A stretch of DNA of 10,409 bases from Thermoproteota archaeon (GTDB taxonomy: Archaea > Thermoproteota > Methanomethylicia > Culexarchaeales > Culexmicrobiaceae). The position numbers and the translations under genes were made by a program. The notes under the pieces were generated by a model. The model was not told where the DNA came from and ran no database searches. It worked only from the letters and a program-made list of their open reading frames with translations. The stretch lies in the NCBI GenBank assembly GCA_003650625.1, contig QMQW01000006.1:1-10409 (forward strand), read 5' to 3'. Of the stretch, positions 1 through 6,283 are shown piece after piece. The stretch's first letter is position 1; each line of letters starts with the position of its first letter.

Positions 1-58
1 AGCTTAGCGCCAACAACAATTAATAAGGTGAATTAGGTCAAAATAATACGGTGTGACC

Positions 59-580
59 ATGGATTTATTCGAAGCTATTAAAGGCAGGAGGAGCATTAGG
101 AGATTCGTAAGAAAAGAGGTGCCGGAAGAGCATGTAAAACGAATTTTAGAAGCAGCCATCTGGGCGCCCTCAGCAGGTAATCTTCAACCCTGGGAGTTCA
201 TCATCATAAGAGATGAAAAAGTGAAGACTGAAATTGCAAGAGCAGCCCTAGGTCAAATGTGGATCACAGAAGCACCCGTAGTAGTTGTTGTATGCGCAAA
301 TGAGCTTAGAAGCGCAAGACACTACGGGGAAAGAGGAAGAAGCCTATACTGCATCCAAGATACAGCAGCAGCCACTCAAAACATGCTATTAGCAGCACAC
401 GCACTTGGCTATGGAACTTGCTGGGTTGGAGCATTCCTGGAGAATGAAGTTAAGCAAGTACTAAATCTACCAGAACACGTCCGCCCAGTAGCAATCATAC
501 CCATAGGAGTCCCAGGAGAGAAGCCAGCTCCAAGACCTAGAATTCCACTCAACCAAGTAGTACACTACGAAAAGTACTAG
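59..580 (+). CDS. Nitroreductase-family FMN oxidoreductase
   Basis: A 173-residue protein of the nitroreductase fold, whose members are FMN-dependent, usually dimeric, cytosolic enzymes that reduce nitro compounds, quinones or flavins with NAD(P)H; the physiological substrate cannot be read from sequence. Visible family marks are the N-terminal RRSIRRF FMN-phosphate motif (residues 10-16), PSAGNLQPWEF (37-47), the helix DTAAATQNMLLAAHALGYGTCW (split around residues 101-122) and the closing IPIGVPGEKP (147-156) that contacts FMN. Length is normal for the short archaeal members. I start at the ATG at 59 because GGTG at 50-53 sits five bases upstream; an in-frame GTG at 53 would add two residues. 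The family call is firm, the substrate unknown. No functional link to the next intact gene is apparent. Confidence 0.9.
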   Translation: MDLFEAIKGRRSIRRFVRKEVPEEHVKRILEAAIWAPSAGNLQPWEFIIIRDEKVKTEIARAALGQMWITEAPVVVVVCANELRSARHYGERGRSLYCIQDTAAATQNMLLAAHALGYGTCWVGAFLENEVKQVLNLPEHVRPVAIIPIGVPGEKPAPRPRIPLNQVVHYEKY

Positions 581-591
581 ACTACTCACTT

Positions 592-879
592 GCTAGAGAC
601 CTGGAGCACTATGGTAACTATGGAAACTTTGTGTTCATAAACTCGAGAACTGAATTAATTTCGGAAGTCATCATGCATTCGCTGAGGATGGCAAACCCTT
701 AACTTGCAACCTGTGATGCGCGGGGATGCAGTTCTCAATGTAACCCCAACAAATGAAGGAATGTTATAGGAAAGCCCGTGAAAGCTATCAAAGTTCCACA
801 GTATCCAAAAGATAAAACGCATGCAACATGCCATCGACCAGTATTCGAAGCGTATTCGCCCAGTATTCTCCCAAGATAA
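592..879 (+). pseudogene. Possible decayed coding sequence, maybe Fe-S end of a Mo/W oxidoreductase
   Basis: The 362 bases between the nitroreductase gene and the next gene (581-942) hold no intact gene. One plus-strand frame (positions congruent to 1 mod 3) stays protein-like for about 96 codons, broken only by TAA at 700 and TGA at 754, and ends at TAA 877. It includes DLEHYGNYGNFVFINSRTEL (598-657), then TCDARGCSSQC (709-741), then GKPVKAIKV (769-795) and ATCHRPVFEAYSPSILP (826-873). The spacing C-x4-C-x3-C-x29-C, followed by a GKxVK stretch and ExYxP, faintly recalls the N-terminal 4Fe-4S domain of molybdopterin oxidoreductases. That likeness is by eye only. It may be a gene remnant or chance open frame; neither stop is explained by a sequencing error I can see. 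Confidence 0.3.
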
Positions 880-895
880 TTTACAAAAGTAAATT
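878..895. promoter_or_regulatory. Perfect 7-4-7 inverted repeat, operator-like
   Basis: The sequence AATTTAC-AAAA-GTAAATT is a perfect seven-base inverted repeat with a four-base spacer. It lies 47 bases before the start of the 442-residue protein gene and abuts a weak TATA-like TTCATAAA (894-901). The geometry suits binding by a dimeric helix-turn-helix repressor overlapping the promoter. As RNA it would form only a weak A/U-rich hairpin, so a DNA site is the better reading. No regulator gene is seen nearby. Confidence 0.35.
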
Positions 896-942
896 CATAA
901 AGGCAATACTTCTAAAGCACATTAGAATTAAAAGGTAAAAGC

Positions 943-2271
943 ATGCAAACAAGTAGCGCAGCTGAAGCCAAAACACTCACAAGTAAAGTCAACATCCACA
1001 AAAAATTAGCAAGAAAGGTAGTAGGAGACATAGGAAATTGGAGAGAAATGGCCATTTTCACCTATGAAAACACAATACTAAAGAAATTCAGAGTAATTCC
1101 AGAAATACTGGCACTAGCAATAGCACACGAAGCCTGGAGACAGCGAAAAACGCGCTCGATAGTAATACTAAATACAAATCACATTGACCCAGACGTAGCT
1201 CTAGAGATTATCGATGAATTTGAAAGCCCTCCATCAACATTCGAATTCGGAATTGAAAACATCAGCTTCAATACTCTTCCCAGAATTAAAATAAGCTTCG
1301 AAAGGCTGAAAACGCGAGGAGAAATTCTTGGAAAAATAATTAAAGGCATTGCCCCCGAAAAAAACCATAAAATCAGCGAACAACAATTCGAAAAAGTGGA
1401 GAGCGTAAATGAGCTCAGCGAACTCTTAATTAAAACCTTAAAGCCCCCAAGCATTAGCGAGATTCTGGAAGATAAACTTCGTCAAAATAAGAATAAAGGG
1501 AAGTTGACGACAGTAGCACAAGCAGTAGGAATTATAGGAGGACTCATTTTCCAGCCGCTGGCAGTAGCTCCACATGGATTAAAGATGGTTCAAGAACTCG
1601 TAAAAGCAATCCAAAACGGAAAGGAAATGCATTATAAGGACTGGGAAAAAGCAATTGAAAAGGGATTTAGCGCAGAAAAGGTAAAGCAAATAGTAGACCT
1701 GAGAGGTATGACACCTCTTGTAGAGGGAATAGAGGATAGCGGATGGGCAGTAGTTCTAAACACAACTGCAGAAACCATGTACGAGCCACTATCCCTATAC
1801 ATGACTTGGAATGCCATAGAAACAGTTTCAAGAGAACTTGGAGAAGCACTTGGAGTCCTAGCTGATGGAGATAGCCTCATACAGATTCCAGCAGCAGGAG
1901 AGGTAATTAGAGAACTAGTGGAGAGCGAAATGAGCATTAGACTAGCATACATATTCAGGTGCAAAGGCGGAAAACACCCTGAAAATATAATGCACATAAA
2001 GAAGTACATAAGCGATAGAGTCGTCATATTCGACATGCCAACTCAAATGCTAGCAAAGCTGTTTGAAAACGAAAGCGCCACATCAACTGCCATTCTAACC
2101 AAAAACCTGCTAGAGGTAGTCAAAGCAGAAAAGCGCGGAGAAATAGCATTCACCTCAAGAAACTTCGGCTATAAGGGCCGCTGGAAAGTCGAAAAAGTGG
2201 CTTTGGAAACAGGATTCAAAGCAAGATTGAAGCGAATCATAATAAAGATAATTGAATTACTAAACATTTAA
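943..2271 (+). CDS. Hypothetical protein, 442 residues, family not recognised
   Basis: I do not recognise this family. The protein has no signal peptide and no clear catalytic or metal motif. It is mostly charged and helical: an N-terminal part (1-165) with a possible beta-alpha unit at RSIVILNTNHIDPDVALEII (71-90), a basic linker (175-190, KLRQNKNKGK), a moderately hydrophobic glycine/alanine stretch at about 189-210 (VAQAVGIIGGLIFQPLAVAP) that could be a buried helix or one membrane segment, and a C-terminal alpha/beta-looking part (255-442) with ADGDSLIQIPAAGEVIRELV at 307-326. The last 30 residues are strongly basic. Codon choice (AGC, AGA, ATA) resembles the neighbours. The ATG follows AAAGGT at 931-936. 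Its stop lies inside the convergent HAD gene, with a 12-bp overlap. It appears to be transcribed alone. Confidence 0.75.
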   Translation: MQTSSAAEAKTLTSKVNIHKKLARKVVGDIGNWREMAIFTYENTILKKFRVIPEILALAIAHEAWRQRKTRSIVILNTNHIDPDVALEIIDEFESPPSTFEFGIENISFNTLPRIKISFERLKTRGEILGKIIKGIAPEKNHKISEQQFEKVESVNELSELLIKTLKPPSISEILEDKLRQNKNKGKLTTVAQAVGIIGGLIFQPLAVAPHGLKMVQELVKAIQNGKEMHYKDWEKAIEKGFSAEKVKQIVDLRGMTPLVEGIEDSGWAVVLNTTAETMYEPLSLYMTWNAIETVSRELGEALGVLADGDSLIQIPAAGEVIRELVESEMSIRLAYIFRCKGGKHPENIMHIKKYISDRVVIFDMPTQMLAKLFENESATSTAILTKNLLEVVKAEKRGEIAFTSRNFGYKGRWKVEKVALETGFKARLKRIIIKIIELLNI

Positions 2272-2904
2272 TATTTCAAGCAGATCTGCAACACTTTCAA
2301 TAACCACGTCAGCACCACACTTCACGAGCTTCTCAGCAGGCATCAATCCAGTAAGCACCCCAACAACAAGCTTTGCACCCACCTCCTTACCGGAAATAAT
2401 GTCAGCCCAATAATCTCCAACCACAACACACTCTTCGATGGAAACCCCTAAAAGCTCAGCTGCTCTACGCAAAATACGCTTCTTCGAGAAAAGTTCACCA
2501 TCCAAAAAGTTCTTGCCAGTTACAATGCAATCCACGTAGGCTTCCATACCATACATTCTAAGCTCCCTCCAGACCTCCAGCTCATCAACAGCCCTACCAG
2601 TAACCACTGCCACTTTAAAGCCGCGCCTCTTCAAAGCCCTCAAGACTTCAATAGCTCCTGGAATTGGAGAATCCAATGGAGAGAAAAGCTCATTATACCT
2701 CTTCAGAAAAATCCTCCAAAAAACCTCTCTAGAAATGCTTTTAGGAACAAATTCGTCGAGAGCATCATCAGCATAATACTTGACGAAAACGCTCCACTCA
2801 AGCTCCTTCTCACCATAATCCCTAAGGAGCCTATTCAAAACCTCGAAGAAGCGCCTCAACGTATACACAAGAGTCTGATCCAAATCGAAGATCACAGCCT
2901 TCAT
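2260..2904 (-). CDS. HAD-superfamily phosphatase, phosphoglycolate phosphatase-like
   Basis: A 214-residue HAD hydrolase, a Mg-dependent cytosolic phosphatase that works through an aspartyl-phosphate. All four motifs are present: motif I DLDQT (7-11, nucleophile Asp7 and acid/base Asp9), motif II VVTGR (100-104, Thr102), the motif III lysine in SKKR (140-143) and motif IV VVGDYWADI (161-169, Asp164 and Asp168). Residues about 15-85 form a helical C1 cap, as in phosphoglycolate phosphatases and pyrophosphatases; the substrate is not determined by sequence. The ATG at 2904 is chosen because GAGGT (2912-2916) stands seven bases away and MKAVIFDLD is the usual HAD opening; a GTG at 2910 would add two residues. 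It is divergent from the gene at 2972. Confidence 0.92.
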   Translation of the reverse strand: MKAVIFDLDQTLVYTLRRFFEVLNRLLRDYGEKELEWSVFVKYYADDALDEFVPKSISREVFWRIFLKRYNELFSPLDSPIPGAIEVLRALKRRGFKVAVVTGRAVDELEVWRELRMYGMEAYVDCIVTGKNFLDGELFSKKRILRRAAELLGVSIEECVVVGDYWADIISGKEVGAKLVVGVLTGLMPAEKLVKCGADVVIESVADLLEILNV

Positions 2905-2911
2905 GCACACA

Positions 2912-2916
2912 ACCTC
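2912..2916 (-). promoter_or_regulatory. Shine-Dalgarno site choosing the HAD ATG start
   Basis: On the minus strand GAGGT lies seven bases before ATG 2904 but only one base before the alternative GTG 2910, so it favours the ATG. Confidence 0.6.
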
Positions 2917-2960
2917 AAAGCAAAATTTTTCAAAAAATACGGAAATTTAAGTTTAGCTCT
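2917..2960. promoter_or_regulatory. Divergent promoter region between HAD gene and the 104-residue gene
   Basis: This is the central part of the 67-bp gap between two divergent starts. On the minus strand CTTAAATT (2944-2951) lies about 40 bases before the HAD ATG. On the plus strand the A-rich CAAAAAATAC (2931-2940) lies about 32 bases before the ATG at 2972. Both are plausible archaeal TATA boxes with short leaders, so the two transcripts may compete for overlapping promoter DNA. The assignment rests on composition and spacing only. Confidence 0.35.
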
Positions 2961-2971
2961 TCGGTGAAAAC

Positions 2972-3286
2972 ATGAAGGACAAATGGCAAACAGGAATCCT
3001 AGTAATATGCTGGCTTAAGAATCCCAGCAAACTAACAAGAAGAAAAGTCATCTCTGCACTCATAGATGAGCAAACTGGAAATTTAAAATTCCTAAAAGCA
3101 GTGAAGTCAAACCTAGTGATCTACGCCGCTAGGAACATGAAGTCAAATGAAGTTGAAAAAAGAGCTGAAAAAGCACTGACACTGAAATTTAAGGTTCCAG
3201 TTAAAGTTGAAGCCCTACCAACATTAACGCTAACCAAAGCACTTAATGAAGCCCTAATAGCTTATAAGGAGCTAAAATCTAGGTGA
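2972..3286 (+). CDS. Hypothetical protein, 104 residues, first gene of the PGI/PMI cluster
   Basis: I do not recognise this family with confidence. It is a small basic cytosolic protein with an apparent beta-alpha-beta-alpha-beta order: strand GILVICWL (8-15), helix RKVISALID, strand NLVIYAARN (47-55), helix NEVEKRAEKALTLKF (59-73), then strand VPVKVEAL (75-82). The segment from SNLVIYAAR to VPVKVEA loosely resembles the DUF1697 pattern (SGNvvF, IEkaL, FgxxVxV), which would mean a ferredoxin-like fold; this is a weak by-eye likeness. The start is well supported: GGTGA at 2963-2967 is four bases before the ATG. Its TGA overlaps the GTG alternative start of the ferredoxin gene, and it heads a cluster that runs to PGI/PMI. 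Confidence 0.75.
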   Translation: MKDKWQTGILVICWLKNPSKLTRRKVISALIDEQTGNLKFLKAVKSNLVIYAARNMKSNEVEKRAEKALTLKFKVPVKVEALPTLTLTKALNEALIAYKELKSR

Positions 3287-3300
3287 AACTGGGAAATGAA

Positions 3301-3543
3301 ATGCCAACAATAATAGTAAATTCAAAGTACTGTAAGGGCTGCGGAATATGCGTTGAAATGTGCCCCGCAAAGGTATTCGAACTTTCCAAGGAAATTAATG
3401 AAAAAGGCTACCACCAAGCAATACCAGTGAAACAGGACAAATGCACGCTATGCCACCTATGTGAACTCTACTGCCCAGACCAAGCAATCACCATAATAGG
3501 AGAGGGAGAAATTGAAAGAGGAGGAGCTAAAGCAACTCGCTGA
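3301..3543 (+). CDS. 2[4Fe-4S] ferredoxin, KorD/PorD-like
   Basis: An 80-residue ferredoxin with two full cluster motifs: CKGCGICVEMCP (Cys 11, 14, 17, 21) and CTLCHLCELYCP (Cys 48, 51, 54, 58). The link between them, EINEKGYHQAIPV (31-43), is the sequence type seen in delta subunits of 2-oxoacid:ferredoxin oxidoreductases. No alpha, beta or gamma subunit gene is in the window, so it may instead be a free electron carrier. The ATG at 3301 gives the usual short lead before the first cysteine, with weak GGG at 3291-3293. The alternative is the GTG at 3283, which overlaps the preceding stop as GTGA and would add six residues (MKLGNE). The next gene starts inside its 3' end, suggesting translational coupling. 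Confidence 0.92.
   Translation: MPTIIVNSKYCKGCGICVEMCPAKVFELSKEINEKGYHQAIPVKQDKCTLCHLCELYCPDQAITIIGEGEIERGGAKATR
3498..3508 (+). promoter_or_regulatory. Shine-Dalgarno tract supporting the TTG start at 3512
   Basis: The tract AGGAGAGGGAG lies inside the ferredoxin gene, with AGGAG nine bases and GGGAG three bases before TTG 3512. No ATG occurs in that frame until about codon 121, and the N-terminal coiled coil is in frame from the TTG, so this site decides an unusual start. Confidence 0.6.
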
Positions 3544-4057
3544 AGCCAAGAAAACCCTAACAAGCCTAATAAAGAAACTTGAAAAGGAACTTGAACTACT
3601 TCAAGCATGCATATCCATAGTCGACCAAGCACTCATCAAAAGAAGCTTCACAACCGCAGAAAAACTGATTGAGCGCGAAAAGCCCAAGAAGGAAATCGTT
3701 GAATTAGAGTGGAAGGAACTCCCCCCAATAGCTTACCGCATAGGTAGAAGCGAGGTAACCCTAGCAAGAGTATATGAAAAAGACAAAGACTTACGAATTG
3801 TCCCAAAAATAAAATTCAACATCAACACACCTCCCTTCGAGTCATTCCTCATCAAAAGAGTACTGGAAAAAATGAAGGAAAAAGATGCTGAATTAGCACT
3901 ACCACCAGACAAGGCCATCGACTTTGAAGTTAAACTTGACGGAGACATAATAAAGGAGTTAATCATCAAAAACATTATGGACGAAGACAGAAAAGTAAGC
4001 ATTAGAAACGCTGCAAAATGGACCTTCGCCAGAATGTATGAAAAGCTTTTGAGGTGA
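3512..4057 (+). CDS. Hypothetical coiled-coil protein, 181 residues
   Basis: I do not recognise this family. The first 35 residues are a highly charged heptad-like helix (KEEELKQLAEAKKTLTSL, KKLEKELELL), probably a coiled coil for dimer or partner contact. A charged linker (KLIEREKPKKEIVELEW) leads to a mixed alpha/beta domain at about 70-181 with LPPIAYRIGRSEVTLARVY (70-88), IVPKIKFNINTPPFESFL (96-113), DFEVKLDGDIIKELII (137-152) and a basic C-terminal helix. There are no cysteines suitable for metal and no membrane segment. It starts with TTG inside the ferredoxin gene (32-bp overlap) and its TGA is part of the Shine-Dalgarno site of PGI/PMI, so it is tightly coupled to both. That linkage is the only clue to its role. 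Confidence 0.8.
   Translation: MKEEELKQLAEAKKTLTSLIKKLEKELELLQACISIVDQALIKRSFTTAEKLIEREKPKKEIVELEWKELPPIAYRIGRSEVTLARVYEKDKDLRIVPKIKFNINTPPFESFLIKRVLEKMKEKDAELALPPDKAIDFEVKLDGDIIKELIIKNIMDEDRKVSIRNAAKWTFARMYEKLLR
4051..4057 (+). promoter_or_regulatory. Shine-Dalgarno GAGGTGA overlapping the upstream stop codon
   Basis: GAGGTGA is a near-complete archaeal anti-16S match five bases before ATG 4063. Its last three bases are the stop codon of the 181-residue gene, giving direct translational coupling. It argues for ATG 4063 over the in-frame GTG at 4054, which lies within the site. Confidence 0.8.
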
Positions 4058-4062
4058 AATCC

Positions 4063-5118
4063 ATGCTCCCAACATTAAAGCAAAATGAAATGTATCTAAA
4101 GGCCATTGAAACGCCAAAACACTTGGAAAGAGCTCTAAACCAGCTAGAAATTCAAGGCATGGTTGAGGGAGAAGTAGATAACATCGTCATAGCTGGAATG
4201 GGCGGATCTGGAGTTATAGGAAACATAATTCTAGACTGGCTTGAAGACAGCTCCCCAATTCCAATAATCACTTGGAAGAACTACGGTCTACCCGCATGGG
4301 CAGACACCAAAACATATGTTCTAGCAATAAGCTACTCAGGAAATACCGAAGAAGTAATATCAGCAGTAGCAGAGGCCCTGAAAAGAAAATGCAAATTAAC
4401 ACTCATAACAAGCAATGGAATCCTCGAGAACCTCGCATCCTCAAGGAAAATACCAATAATAAGAATACCAAAAGGATACCAACCGAGAGAAGCCCTACCA
4501 TACCTACTAACAGCAGCAATAATCGCACTAGACAACCTCGAAATCATAGGAAATTGGCGCGAGGAAATGCAAAAAACCATAGAAACGCTGAAGCGCATGA
4601 AAGAAGAACTTGAAAACAAACCTGAAATAGCAAGGCAAATTGCAGAGAAAATAAAAGACCACCAAGCAATCATATACGCTTACAAGCCCTTAAGAGGAGC
4701 AGCCCTAAGATTTAAGCAACAACTAAATGAAAACGGCAAAAGCTGGGCTAAAGTAGAAATCATCCCCGAAGCAGGACACAACGAAATAGTAGGATGGAGA
4801 GCCGAGAAAAACTCGCTAACAAACTTAAAAGCCATATTCATTAGGGATGTATTTGAAAGCAAGATGATGAACGCAAGAATAAGTGCATTTAAAGAGGAAA
4901 TTGAAAGGGCTGGAGTTGAGGCAATCGACATCAAGGCTAGGGGGCGAGAAGTATTAAGCAGAATAATGTCGGTCATCTACCTGTGCGATCTAACCTCAAT
5001 ATACCTAGCTTTAATAAAGGGAGTTGACCCATCAAACATCGAGCCAATCAAAAACTTAAAGGAAAAAATCAAATCCACGGGGTATCTGCAGGAGCTCATG
5101 AAGCAGTTAGAATATTGA
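4063..5118 (+). CDS. Bifunctional phosphoglucose/phosphomannose isomerase
   Basis: A 351-residue cytosolic sugar-phosphate isomerase of the archaeal PGI/PMI family. It interconverts glucose 6-phosphate or mannose 6-phosphate with fructose 6-phosphate, serving glycolysis, gluconeogenesis and supply of mannose for glycans. It carries two SIS domains. The first shows NIVIAGMGGSGVIGN (40-54) and AISYSGNTEEVISAV (88-102), which bind the phosphate. PREALPY (141-147) holds the family arginine, Glu223 in LNENGK and His239 in EAGHNEIVGW are 16 residues apart, as are the catalytic Glu203 and His219 of the Pyrobaculum enzyme. The closing GVDPSNIEPIKNLKEK (320-335) is also typical. Length is slightly above the usual 300-330. 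The start follows GAGGTGA. It ends the cluster that began at 2972; GAPDH downstream has its own promoter. Confidence 0.95.
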   Translation: MLPTLKQNEMYLKAIETPKHLERALNQLEIQGMVEGEVDNIVIAGMGGSGVIGNIILDWLEDSSPIPIITWKNYGLPAWADTKTYVLAISYSGNTEEVISAVAEALKRKCKLTLITSNGILENLASSRKIPIIRIPKGYQPREALPYLLTAAIIALDNLEIIGNWREEMQKTIETLKRMKEELENKPEIARQIAEKIKDHQAIIYAYKPLRGAALRFKQQLNENGKSWAKVEIIPEAGHNEIVGWRAEKNSLTNLKAIFIRDVFESKMMNARISAFKEEIERAGVEAIDIKARGREVLSRIMSVIYLCDLTSIYLALIKGVDPSNIEPIKNLKEKIKSTGYLQELMKQLEY

Positions 5119-5135
5119 TAGCCATAAATATTAAT

Positions 5136-5148
5136 CTTTATAAATATA
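5136..5148 (+). promoter_or_regulatory. TATA box of the GAPDH gene
   Basis: CTTTATAAATATA is the best archaeal TATA box in the window. Transcription should start about 25 bases downstream, near 5160-5170, giving a very short leader that still includes GGTGA at 5167-5171, four bases before ATG 5176. It shows that GAPDH can be transcribed independently of PGI/PMI, whose stop is only 57 bases from the GAPDH start. Confidence 0.65.
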
Positions 5149-5175
5149 ACTTAGCAAAACTATAATGGTGATTAC

Positions 5176-6210
5176 ATGCCAAAGCCAATAGTAAAGGTAG
5201 GCGTAAATGGCTATGGAGTTATAGGTAAGCGCGTCGCCGACGCAATATCAATTCAAGACGATATGAAGCTAATCGGAATCTCAGACATAGCTTCCGACTG
5301 GAGAGTGAAAATGGCAGCTAAAAAGAATTACTCAATCTACTGCTCTATCCCCGAAAAAATCGAGGAAATGAAGAAAGCGGGAATCGAAGTTGAAGGAACG
5401 CTTGAAGACCTACTAAAACAAGTCGACGTAATAATTGACTGCACCCCCAAAAACATTGGAGCCAAAAACAAGTCCATATACGAGAAATTCGGAGTCAAAG
5501 CAGTGTTTCAGGGAGGAGAAAAGCATGAAGTTGCAGGAGTAAGCTTCGTTGCCCAGTGCAACTATGAAGAAGCACTTGGAAAACAATTCGTAAGAGTAGT
5601 AAGCTGCAATACAACCGCCCTATGCAGAGTGCTGGGAGCAATTAAAAATGAAATTGGAATTAAAAAGGCAAGAGCATTCATAGTGAGAAGAGCAGTAGAC
5701 GTATGGGAAAGCGGCAAAAGAGGCATAATGAACACCGTAGTACCCACAATGGGAATAAGCCACCACGCCCCAGACGTTAAAACCGTCCTCCACGACTTAG
5801 ACATAGTAAGCATGGCAGTTAAAGCATCCCACAACCTATTCCACCTCCACTTCTGCCTAGTTGAAGCGGAAAAGAACGTTGAAGCTGGAGAGGTCATAGA
5901 GGCTTTAGAAAAAGCTCCAAGAATAGCATTTGTCAGCACACAAGATGGAATCGATGGACTGCACGCAGTTTTCGAACTAGGACGAGACCTAGGTAGAAGC
6001 CGCGGAGACATCTACGAAATACCAGTTTGGAGAGACAGCATCACAGTAATTGGAAATGAAGTATACGTAGCTTGGAGCACTCCCAATGAAAGCAATGTAA
6101 TTCCAGAAAACGTGGATGCAGTTAGAGCCATAATGGAAGTAGAGGAGGATTGGCGCAAAAGCGTTGAGAAAACCGATAAAGCGCTGGGAATAATTAAGAA
6201 GTTCTACTAA
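5176..6210 (+). CDS. gap: Type II (archaeal) glyceraldehyde-3-phosphate dehydrogenase, phosphorylating
   Basis: A 344-residue enzyme that interconverts glyceraldehyde 3-phosphate and 1,3-bisphosphoglycerate with NAD(P); in hyperthermophilic archaea it works mainly in gluconeogenesis. The N-terminal Rossmann motif is VGVNGYGVIGKRVADA (8-23). The catalytic cysteine is Cys144 in VSCNTTAL (142-149), and the catalytic histidine region is KASHNLFHLH (216-225). HHAPDV (196-201), QDGIDGLHAVFELGRDLGR (256-274) and RGDIYEIPVW (276-285) are signatures of the archaeal type, which differs from bacterial GAPDH. Length is normal and nothing is missing. The start is fixed by GGTGA at 5167-5171 and the family N-terminus. 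With the adjacent PGI/PMI it forms a central-carbon neighbourhood, though from a separate promoter. Confidence 0.97.
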   Translation: MPKPIVKVGVNGYGVIGKRVADAISIQDDMKLIGISDIASDWRVKMAAKKNYSIYCSIPEKIEEMKKAGIEVEGTLEDLLKQVDVIIDCTPKNIGAKNKSIYEKFGVKAVFQGGEKHEVAGVSFVAQCNYEEALGKQFVRVVSCNTTALCRVLGAIKNEIGIKKARAFIVRRAVDVWESGKRGIMNTVVPTMGISHHAPDVKTVLHDLDIVSMAVKASHNLFHLHFCLVEAEKNVEAGEVIEALEKAPRIAFVSTQDGIDGLHAVFELGRDLGRSRGDIYEIPVWRDSITVIGNEVYVAWSTPNESNVIPENVDAVRAIMEVEEDWRKSVEKTDKALGIIKKFY

Positions 6211-6225
6211 ATATCTTAATTCCCA

Positions 6226-6256
6226 ATTTTTCACTTAAGCAAGATTTAATTCTCCG
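6226..6256 (+). promoter_or_regulatory. GAPDH-ligase spacer: T-run and weak TATA-like element
   Basis: The 73-bp spacer after GAPDH holds a short T-run (AATTTTT, 6226-6231), which could serve as an archaeal U-tract terminator, followed by AGATTTAATT (6242-6251) about 33 bases before the ligase start, a weak TATA-like element. Neither is strong; the ligase could also be read through from GAPDH. Confidence 0.25.
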
Positions 6257-6273
6257 GACATTAAAGTGATTTA

Positions 6274-6278
6274 GTGAT
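6274..6278 (+). promoter_or_regulatory. Shine-Dalgarno GTGAT supporting the ligase TTG start
   Basis: GTGAT matches the 5' part of the anti-Shine-Dalgarno (its complement is ATCAC) and lies five bases before TTG 6284. A second GTGAT is at 6266-6270. With the alignment of the N-terminus to archaeal ligases it supports the TTG start. Confidence 0.5.
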
Positions 6279-6283
6279 CAGCC

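Noticed and set aside
1..36. Possible tail of an upstream gene (frame 1, 11 codons ending TAG at 34-36)
   Set aside because: Too short to identify or to separate from a random open stretch; no family signature visible.
754..756. In-frame TGA read as selenocysteine in the decayed region
   Set aside because: A TAA also interrupts the frame, no SECIS-like element is evident, and selenocysteine use is confined to few archaeal lineages.
799..868. Four near-copies of CAGTATTC / CGTATTCG
   Set aside because: Copies are only seven or eight bases, irregularly spaced and imperfect; not a CRISPR array or a convincing repeat family.
1632..2036. 134-codon open frame on the minus strand
   Set aside because: Antisense shadow of the 442-residue gene, rich in Ser/Leu/Thr with no family features.
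3512..4057. GINS subunit identity for the coiled-coil protein
   Set aside because: The helical N-terminus and neighbourhood raised the idea, but the expected GINS core pattern is not visible and there is no linked replication gene.
4272..4613. 113-codon open frame on the plus strand
   Set aside because: Frameshifted shadow of PGI/PMI; Arg/Asn-rich composition typical of an out-of-frame reading.
5562..6011. 149-codon open frame on the minus strand
   Set aside because: Antisense shadow of GAPDH, whose conserved motifs run through the same bases.
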